Assembly: GCA_011800805.1 (NCBI GenBank)
Contig: MPNW01000028.1
Span: forward strand, 75,352 to 99,032
Source: Hirudo medicinalis
Taxonomy: Eukaryota; Annelida; Clitellata; Hirudinida; Hirudinidae
Direction: 5' to 3'
Length of the DNA stretch: 23,681 nt
Shown here: piece by piece, positions 7,968-16,381 of the stretch
Layout: each line of letters starts with the position of its first letter
Position numbering within the stretch: position 1 is the first letter of the stretch
Translations under genes and position numbers: made by a program
The notes under the pieces: model-generated
What the model saw: the letters and a program-made list of their open reading frames with translations, nothing else
Databases searched by the model: none
What the model was told of the DNA's origin: nothing

Positions 7968-8888
7968 CTGCAAAGAATGATCAAATTCATTCTGTTAATA
8001 AAATATCATTGCATAACAGCCTTTGATTGTAATCTGTGCAAACTTTCAAAGGCTTGACGGTCAGATCGCTGATCTTCGAAGACAACAAAATGTGTAACTA
8101 ACATTCGTCCATTCAAGTTGTATATTTCCAGATGTGAAGCATAAAGTAAGCACAGATGTTGGCCAAAACTTAATCTGAATGTGCATAACTATAAGCAGTT
8201 AATCCCTCTTAATCATAATGAACTCGTTCCAACAGTAGCGCCAATGGTTTGAGACAATGTTATTGTTATCAACATAGACATCCAACCCTCTTTTCTATAC
8301 TACGCTAGTTTCACTTTACAAATTTAATTCTGATAACAAATTTAGGATCATATTATGCAGATAAATAAAGAATTCCTTGAAACAAATGCTTCAAATATTT
8401 GTAAATTAAAGTTGTGATATTGAGGATGAGAAGATGTTGCCAATCATCTCTCAAATATTTACGGTGCATGATTGATTAATACTTTTTCTAAAAAAATCTA
8501 ATCTAGGCTTTAAGCTTATTATGCCACATTTCACGATTTTCCCGAATTACTCTGATTTTTAGCAAAGGATGAAAATAAACGGATTCAAATAAATCAGATA
8601 AAAAAACTTGTTTATGGATTTTAATTTTTTGAGTTTTAAAACAATTGCAGTTATGATAATTTTTAAACTGATAATCAGTTAAATAATTATAAGTTCATTT
8701 AACCAGATCTTTTGGAATAATGTAGCGCTTCAAATTAGATGGGTCTGCTTCTTGTTTATGTCCGGTTGTTTGGGTAACTTAATAGTCTTTCGTTTTGCTT
8801 GGTGATAGCCCAATTTTTATTGAATTAAGCGGTCGCAATTTAGTGTTCTCGAGACTATGATGTCCGTTGTTAGCGTTCAAATCGTGAC
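7968..8888. promoter_or_regulatory. Region between divergent JARID2 and SOCS-box genes
   Basis: Holds no open frame I trust. It should contain the start exon and promoter of the JARID2-like gene (minus) and the promoter and 5' untranslated region of the SOCS-box gene (plus), transcribed outward. A stretch at about 8100-7985 is open on the minus strand for some 35 codons, but its phase does not join exon A. No convincing TATA box or other element was identified. Confidence 0.4.
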
Positions 8889-9347
8889 ATGGGTGTGACC
8901 ACCAGCAAGAAGGATGGATTAGCCTCATCGAGTGGTGCTTCCAATGCCGTTTGTTCCGTTTGTTTGACATCGCTTAACAGCGGCTTACCTGGCTGCTTCA
9001 ATCCGAACCATCACTTGCTATGCGAGGGCAACAAGCAGATGCCATGGACAAAAGTTTCGTCAGAAGTTCTTACCACCTGGAAATATGGAGCAGTGTTATG
9101 GGGTTTTGAGCCTCGAATAGATTACACGTCGAACGTGAAAGGCCGTTTGCAGCCATGGTGTACTGGAGGTCGACATTTTGTGGTCACTCATGATTCCCCA
9201 AATAAAATACTTCAACGTCCATACTGCCTCATGACAATTACTGAGAATTGCCTCAAACAGGACACCCACATTCGACTGCCATATGCATACGCAGGCAGAC
9301 TTTATTCTGAACCAGAACCAGCAGGTCACTATCTCAAATCAGCTCAG
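8889..9347 (+). CDS. SOCS-box gene exon 1
   Basis: 153 codons from the myristoylation-type start to KSAQ, ending at CAG|GTTTGT in phase 0. Contains the Cys/His cluster and a conserved-looking Trp-rich part (WKYGAVLWGFEPRIDYTS). The open frame reads on into the intron to a stop, so splicing is needed to reach exon 2. Confidence 0.88.
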
Positions 9348-10393
9348 GTTTGTTCTGGCTTTGTTCAAGTTTTGAATTTTGTTGGTTTTGAATTGTTTAA
9401 TGCATGAACTTTCCACTGTTGGGATATTTCATTCACTTTAAATTCTTGGAAACGTTTCAGGTTGTTGGTTATAGAAGTGGCATTGCCTTGTTGCAACTCA
9501 ATTGCTTGGATAATTTGATGGAGTTTGTGGCAGTCCACATGAAAACTGCATCCATACTTGCCATTCACAAGGAAGAAACACTGACAGGAAAGCATTATCT
9601 CTGTGACTGCATTATCAGTCCTGATTTGGGATCCTTTATTCTGAAACCTAATGCCATGTACGTGCTCAACTTTTGTCGTGGGGAGTTCCGAAATGTGATG
9701 AAAGTTTTGTCATTAAAAGAAAACAGGTTTGGAAGGAGGTATTCTGTGATTTCACAAAACATCTTCCTCAATCTTTTATATTTTTCTAGGTGCCCTGTAT
9801 TGAAGAGCATTTTCCCCAATCTGGCAGTCCGATTGTTTGCAGCCTATGATCCCAGGTACTGTTGGTCTCGAGTTGCTCTGGGGAACTTTTCAAAAGGAGG
9901 GAGGGATGTTTTGTGTGTCTATGACATCAAAGAGGACAAGGTCATACTGGAGAGTGGCCTGGGTCACTATCAAACCACCCACAACATTGTCTTCAGTCCT
10001 GATGGGAGGTACATTGCCTCCCTCATCCTGGGAAGATCCATAAAAGATGGCCTCTTCAACTTTCCAAAAGTACTCGTCTATTCCGGCGACAGCCTCGAGG
10101 TCGTCCACTCCGTAAGGACGGAGTACCTCGCGGAAGTACCCACCCTTTCGCCTGCTGCCATATTCCCTCTTTTTTCGGATACTGGGGAGAGGATGGCAGT
10201 GGCCTACGGAGAGCAAGGGACCTTCTATCAACAGGTTGTGGGGGTCCACTTGTATCGAGTGCCCACGGCATTTGACCTTCAGAGCCTCTGCAGAGAGGTC
10301 ATCAGGAAGAGGTTCGACTGTCAGGACGTGCAGCGTCTGCCGTTACCGAACCAGATGAAGTCATTCCTCGCTTTCAAGCCCTACTACGAATGA
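8889..10393 (+). CDS. SOCS-box protein with WD-like repeats, probable N-myristoylation
   Basis: Three exons, 8889-9347, 9461-9726 and 9790-10393, give about 442 residues. The start lies in good context (GACATGG), and MGVTTSKK fits the N-myristoylation rule: Gly2, Ser6, Lys7. A Cys/His cluster follows (CSVC, then GCFNPNHHLLC). The middle has WD/propeller-like segments such as IVFSPDGRYIASLIL. The C-terminus is a SOCS box: BC box LQSLCREVI (from 10277) and Cul5 box with LPLP (10337-10348), then MKSFLAFKPYY. Known SOCS boxes bind Elongin B/C and Cullin 5, so it is probably a substrate adaptor of a ubiquitin ligase, perhaps held at a membrane. It is not SOCS, ASB, SPSB or WSB by its body; I cannot name the family. 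The second intron may be 63 or 51 bases, and reading through it also stays in frame. Confidence 0.88.
9461..9726 (+). CDS. SOCS-box gene exon 2
   Basis: Starts after AACGTTTCAG in phase 0 with VVGYRSGIALLQLN. An upstream ATG at 9404 lies in the 113-base intron and is not the start. The exon ends at AACAG|GTTTGG (9726) or GGAG|GTATTC (9738); both leave two bases and rejoin exon 3 as Arg-Cys-Pro. Confidence 0.8.
9790..10393 (+). CDS. SOCS-box gene exon 3 with SOCS box
   Basis: Follows a strong polypyrimidine tract (TTTTATATTTTTCTAG). Encodes CPVLKSIFPNLAVRLFAAYD, a WD-like blade around SPDGRYIAS, and the terminal SOCS box from about 10274. The stop TGA at 10391-10393 runs straight into a short (GAT)n tract. 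The 3' half is richer in GC than the rest of the window. Confidence 0.9.
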
Positions 10394-11100
10394 TGATGAT
10401 GATGGTGATTTGAGCAGTTTGAGTGGAGAACTGATGAGTCGATCTCAAATGTTTATATATCACAAGCAGCTATTTCATTATTGGATGTTCAAGACTTATT
10501 AAAATCATTTGGAATTCAATCGCTTTAATCAGTTAATTTTGCTTTCTTTTGTTGTTCATGGATACATAGACTTTTGCAAGTTTTGCTTTGCTATGAATTC
10601 TGAATGTAACTTTGCTATTTTGTGAGCTTGTTACTTGTTTGTTATTTGTTGTTGTTGTTGTTGTTTGACTCGGAGGAGTGTAGCTGGTTTAGGCGAGTGG
10701 AGTCGTTACTTCTGCAATAATCTTCCTTCACTTTCGATGTATCCATCAACTGCATGTAATTCTTGTTTTTTGCATCTAGTCTTGAATTTTGCAATTTTAT
10801 TTTAAAAATATTGCAAGTCAGCAGTTCCATTGTTTTTCAGCTTTTACAATTTTTTATGAACAGTATTATTTTCACCTCCATTCCCAAAGATTTTGCAAAG
10901 TTTTTTGAGACTTTCACAATCTCACAACGTAACAATGGACAGAATATTTTAATTTTTATCATTATTATTATTGTTGTTGTTGTTGTCACAAATTATTTAT
11001 TTTGTCCATCTTTGTAGATTGATGTCATTCTGTTGAATTAAAATTGTTTTTGACTGGAAAAAGAGCTTCAAAAGTTACCAAAAAATAAAGACAAGTGAGG
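10394..11100 (+). other. Probable 3' UTR of SOCS-box gene with polyA signals
   Basis: Non-coding AT-rich DNA after the stop, with (GAT)n at 10391-10408, (GTT)n at about 10647-10665 and ATT/GTT repeats at about 10962-10986. Candidate polyadenylation signals are ATTAAA at 10498 and AATAAA at 11084, the latter followed by a G-rich stretch. Confidence 0.5.
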
Positions 11101-11700
11101 GCATTAATAAAATCAATTTGGTGCAAGCATTTACACTAATTCAGCAAATAGTTGATTCTTTCAAAGAGTCTGCATGTTCTTTAAATGCCAAAACTCAAAA
11201 ACTCCGAATGCACGGAATTCGTATAATCACTTGAGATTCTATATTCTCAACTTGTTTGGAATTTGTGCATCAAAACAGTTTAACACTTATCCCTTGGAGA
11301 AGACAGCTCTTCCTCTTCATCAATTATTGCTCGGACTCTGCGTGGCCTGCCACTCTGGCACCTCAAAAACTTTTAAAAGTAGATTTGTCACGTAAAAAAT
11401 ATCAATAGCAGGTAACTACAGTTCAGTCACTCAAGGGGTTTTTGGGAAACATTCTAAATATTAATAACTTCGTTTAGGTTGAGAATGTGGATGTCATGTG
11501 AAGATAACTTGCATTTCACGTCAATTTTAAGAACGGATCATAGAGGAATTCGTCTGAGAACTGTGATTGAATCGCCAATTTGAAGCACAATCCTGAGAAC
11601 ATTTAAGAACATTTGTTCTGAAACTTTTAAACTCCACGTTTGCCATCAAGTGTTTTAGTTAAGAATTTATGGGGAATTAAGAGATTACGCGGAGACGGGA
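11101..11700. other. Intergenic, nothing recognised
   Basis: Short open frames occur on both strands but show no domain, codon bias or clear splice signals. Confidence 0.55.
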
Positions 11701-11701
11701 C

Positions 11702-11809
11702 GATGACGATGATGATGATGATGATGATGATGATGGTGATGGTGATGGTGATGGTGATGATGATGATGATGATGATGATGATGGTGATGGTGATGGTGAT
11801 GATGACGAT
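11702..11809. repeat. (GAT)n/(GGT GAT)n array
   Basis: About 36 trinucleotide units, mainly GAT, with regular GGTGAT blocks. The poly-Met frames across it are an artefact of ATG/GAT repetition. Confidence 0.95.
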
Positions 11810-11945
11810 ATTGGGGGTGTTGGCTGTGTGACAAAGGACTCAACTCCACGCGAAGGTTTTTTTATTGCTTGTTACTTCTCCTCGCGTGCCAACACTTGCG
11901 AGAATATTGTGGTGATGATAACAATTATGGTAGTAGGGTAGAGAT

Positions 11946-12032
11946 GGTAATGATGGTTATGATGCTGGCGACAATGATGATGATGATGATGATGACGACG
12001 ATGGCGTCGGCGACGACGATGATGATGGTGAT
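11946..12032. repeat. Interrupted (GAT)n/(GAC)n array
   Basis: GAT units with GAC, GGC and GTC interruptions, 140 bases after the previous array; less pure and so probably older. Confidence 0.85.
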
Positions 12033-13930
12033 AGACCTACCGCTAAGATCGATGCACGAAAGAAAGCAAGTCCCAGGATACTTGTTTCATTCGATGACCT
12101 CGATGACGTTTTTAAATATTTTTTATTCTTTCAACAATTTAGTGACTTTTATTTTGTTGCTATGTTCTAGAATTTCATATCTGAATTGAATCAATTGAAC
12201 GAATTTTTAAAAATTAACCTTTTCAGTTAAAGTGAATGTAAATAAACTCTGGTTTATCGAGTGACAGCTTCGTTTTGCAAATGTTTGTGCTCGAGCAAGG
12301 AACATTGGAAGGTCTGTAAAAACTATTTGGTCGAGCTGAGTACTTGTACTTGTATTTGTGAATGTATTTGCAGAAACTTGAGGCAGAGAGCACATGTTGA
12401 AACATAAACAATCAATGAAATGCAACTGATTCTGAAGGACCAACCTACATTGACTTTACGAATGTCGTAACATTGGAGAGGATTGAACGTTATGTGTCAG
12501 CAGTGTAGCAGTGTAAATGTTAATTTATTTTAAATCTCACATTTGTAATATATATTTATAATTCAAATAATTAATTTACTAATTTATTATTATTGTTATT
12601 ACTTTTAATGGTGTTATTACTGGCATTATTAGTGATGTTAAGTTTCTGGCTCACATAAATCTAAAATATAAGAGACAAATATCTGTCTGTCTGTCAGTTG
12701 GTGCGAATCTACAGCCCCGGAAATAAATTGTTGAAACGTTGAAAGATGACTTGAGGTCATTACGCTGCTTCTGCAAACAAACATTCAAAACGATCTTGAA
12801 TTACTTCGAAGTTCACAATAAAACAATAAAATGTCTCAATTAACTTCAATCTGAGCGCAAGTGAAAATAAAACTGTTCAATCGATTAATTCTCGTTCGCC
12901 ATCTCATTACTCATTAATTGCCTCGCTGCTCAAGATTTTTAATTACCTGGTTAATTATTATTTTCAATTTCTCGAGCTAAATATTCCTTAAAACTTGTGA
13001 TCTTGTGATGAATGAAATAGCCGATAAGACGTGAAGTCTTTCGAAAGTTTAAAATCCCGAAGCAAAACTTGAAAGTTTCCAAGACGAATTTCTTGGCAGA
13101 GTAAAAACGAATTCAAGAAGAAACTTCAAATGACCTTCCAATGTTCCTCCAAAAAGCAGTGTTATTTTCGTATTTTGTCTTTAAAAGATTGCGCAGTCCA
13201 ACTTCTAAATTAACTTAAGATAGAATAACTACAGATGTATTAGCTGCGCTAATTAATGACTAGTTATTTGCATTAAAAATTAATCAGAATAATATTATAA
13301 TAATTATTTATAAAAATTACAAGAACAGTTGCATTGCAACACGATGGTGATAAAGAAACAAGGATTGTGTCACGAATACAAGGACCTTTTCTACGAAATA
13401 AGAAACAAACATTGAATTGATTTCAGATAAAAGATGATAAGATGATGTTGGACTCCTACGCGACATCACGAGTTGTTCGATGTTTGATTTAACGTTCGCA
13501 ATAAATTGTGCCATTGATGAGTATTTATTGCTGACAGGAGTTAAGAAAGTTCACTTATCGCATGAATTGGACATTCAATCAGTAGCGGATAGAATAGAAA
13601 TGATCTTCCGAATAAATAATTCATGGAATTCAGAAATAATGATTAATAATGTGGTTGTGGTCTTAATGTATTTAATGTCAGTTGAAATTATTTCTCAACA
13701 CCACATCAGAGTACTTGTTGACTTTCAATTCAATTGTTGATGTTCAACATCAAAAAAATGATGAACCTGTCGACTTCATTCAGCCTTTGGCAGGACATGT
13801 TTTGCCGCAGGTGGTTTGCTTCACATGGAACAAACCGCTCGAAATTCACATTTCGAACAATTTTGTTTTAATCGGACCAATACATTTAGGCACATTATAA
13901 ATTTACTTAATAGATGTAATGTTGGTAATT
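12033..13930. other. Non-coding stretch with weak exon-like pieces
   Basis: AT-rich. On the minus strand, 13872-13757 is open and reads FERFVPCEANHLRQNMSC before a donor-like GACAG|GTTC, but there is no good acceptor. At 12443-12207 the minus strand is open in more than one frame without recognisable content. Neither is accepted as a gene; both could be 3' exons of the laminin-G gene. Confidence 0.4.
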
Positions 13931-14100
13931 CATATTAAAATAATACTTTTTAAAATATTAATATTTTTAAATGTTTTAAAACATTTTCAAAATATAAATT
14001 AATCATTAATATTAATTAAAATTAACATAAATATTAATATTTTTAATTACATTAAAAAAAATACAAATGTTTTCAAATAATTAAATTTAAACAAAAAAAA
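13931..14100. repeat. AT-rich palindrome cluster
   Basis: Extremely AT-rich, with TAATATTAATATT-type inverted motifs and a perfect 18-base palindrome AAATGTTTTAAAACATTT at 13969-13986. No gene. Confidence 0.7.
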
Positions 14101-14590
14101 AATAATTTCAAGCGTGAAAGTTGTTGTGATTGCGATCAACTTTAGATTTCATGAACATTTATTTTCATCAAATCCGCGCTCTCCTCAGATCACATGACCA
14201 GGCACATCTGACTTCCACCTGAAAACCTTTCTATAAACCCTTGCAATTGATCGTTATTATTTGCAATAACTGTTGATGCTTTTCAATTTTGTAATTACGA
14301 GTTTAAATGATAATTATTTTTAAATTATAAATACATTTTCAATCGGAATTATTTGATAAGTTATAAATTATTTTATTTATTTATTATTGTATAAATTCGC
14401 CTTGACGAACTTTTTCTTGATATCAAAAATCTTATCTGCAGACAGTTTCCATTCAAGAATAGGTTCATTTTTTTCTTATTATTTCATATATTTTTGAACA
14501 TCCTTTACGATCAATGGATGTCTGAAAATAAGGAAAATCGATAAAAAAGCAACCATTTATACTCATTTCTATGATCGTCGTTGATATCAA
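14101..14590. other. Intergenic, nothing recognised
   Basis: AT-rich DNA leading into the CAT array. No coding, RNA or repeat feature stands out. Confidence 0.5.
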
Positions 14591-14764
<174 letters not shown>

Positions 14765-14890
14765 NATTGAATTGTGAAATTGGAAACTGCTCGAGATTTC
14801 TTGACAGCAAAATATGGCTCCTCCCCTAATCAACTGACCAATGAGATGAAGGGAGCTGATGATCAGAAGAAGACAATGTTGTGCGAATGT

Positions 14891-15053
14891 GAATGAATTG
14901 AATGAATTGAATGAATTGAATGAATTGAATGAATTGAATGAATTGAATGAAATGAATGAATTGAATGAAATGAATGAATTGAATGAATTGAATGAATTGA
15001 ATGAAATGAATGAATTGAATGAATTGAATGAAATGAATGAATTGAATGAATTG
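14891..15053. repeat. 9-bp tandem repeat GAATGAATT/GAATGAAAT
   Basis: About 18 copies of a 9-base unit in two variants, ending ATT or AAT. In one plus frame it reads as Asn-Glu-Leu with scattered Asn-Glu-Met; on the minus strand as HSI/HSF-like repeats. The Met variants fall at positions 7, 9, 13 and 16 of 18, so they may mark block duplication. There is no start, splice or domain evidence that it is translated. Confidence 0.93.
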
Positions 15054-16220
15054 AAAAGTGGCGCAACATTCGAGTGATCGCGAAAAGTTGCGTTCCTTGG
15101 AGTTTCTGAAGTTGATTTGGAGCAAAATTGTGTCATTAACACATTAAATTGTCCACGTGACAGATTCTTCCACGATTTTGTGGAAAGATTTCATTCGGAT
15201 TTCTGAGGACAATTTCATTCCAACACAATGAGGACCTGAAACACGAAATAATAATTCACGTTTCTCTGTCATTTTTCGCATTTCCTTTTCAATAGATAAC
15301 AATAAAAACAATATAATCATAAAATATGTTCATGGAAATGAATAAAATATTTTTAAACAACAAATATAATAGAGCATAATAATAAAGATTGTCTAAACAT
15401 TGAAATGTGCACATTGAAGAGGCGGTTGTAAATATTAGTTTAAAATAATTAATCGAACAATTACTTATAATTATCAGTTAAATGACGGAAAATGTTGAAA
15501 TAAAATGGCATTAATTTCTATTCCAAAAACTCGTTTCCGATAAAAATGAATGTTTTTCATGTTTATTCCTTGAAATGAAGAAAATCGTGAAACATTGTTT
15601 GGTGAATTGAATGATAAACATTGGAACAACTGCCGCTGAAAGAATCATTAGTAAGATAATAAAATACTAATTCTCATTAATTGCACGTAATACCTGGGTA
15701 TTTTTATATTTCAGACAAAAACATTTAAAATATTTCGAGCTTTAAAATACGGATATTAATCGGATAATAATATTAATAATAAACATTTTAACGGACAACA
15801 GGATATTTTTGGTGCACAACAAATGAAAAATGAAAAATATGTTTGTGTGAGTGATGATGTAGTATTTGCATTTGTCTCAAATATTTTTCAAATAAATAAA
15901 TATTTAGTGAGTAAATGTTCAACCAGAATTCATGAAATCGTGGATGCCATTGCAATTAAATTTAATTTTGTCCAATATTCCCAGTTATTAAGTTCAATTT
16001 GTCTTGTAAAATTTATTATTTCATTTCAGAAAATTACAGACTATGCGTTTTTAAATTATTATGATTTATTTATAATATTATTTATTATCATTTTCAAAAC
16101 TTATAACGATTTATAATATTTTACAATATGTTTATTTTTTCATTTTTTCTAAACATCCAATTTTAAACCATCACAAGAACATTGCTTTAAAGTTGGTGAT
16201 TTCGATGCTCAGAAAGTTCT
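15054..16220. other. AT-rich stretch with two exon-like minus-strand pieces
   Basis: Two strong minus-strand acceptors stand out: TTTCAG before 15235 (open to about 15147, containing GMKLSSEIRMKSFHK) and TTTCAG before 15635 (open in all three frames for 40-54 codons). They are possible 3' exons of the laminin-G gene but match no domain. A plus-strand open frame at 15823-16116 has only AT-rich composition. Confidence 0.35.
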
Positions 16221-16245
16221 TTAAAAAATTAAAATCCTTTCTGAC

Positions 16246-16381
16246 TTTGTTTTCAAAAAAATGAGGCGTAAATCTGTGTAAACTTCGAACAGAAATTCAA
16301 GGGAAAAATTGTTCCATTGCAGAGGATCGAGTTTCATAAATGGATAACGAAACCCATTTCCATCCAAATTGCTTTGCGTTC
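16246..16381 (-). CDS. Candidate start of laminin-G domain 4
   Basis: After the acceptor TGTACCAG one frame reads NGFRYPFMKLDPLQWNNFSL then EFLFEVYTDLRLIFLKT, much like the first strands of a laminin-G domain. The donor ACAAA|GTCAGA is weak. Its phase does not join the previous candidate, so an exon between is missing or the frame is wrong. Confidence 0.45.

Noticed and set aside
9404..9460. ATG at 9404 as start of a separate protein
   Set aside because: It lies in the first intron of the SOCS-box gene; exon 1 and the acceptor at 9460 explain the frame.
12207..12443. Minus-strand open frames resembling a tail with repeated Lys-Tyr
   Set aside because: The pattern comes from an ACAAGT-type repeat, and more than one frame is open; no acceptor or domain.
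15823..16116. 97-codon plus-strand open frame
   Set aside because: AT-rich composition with no recognisable domain and no splice or promoter support.
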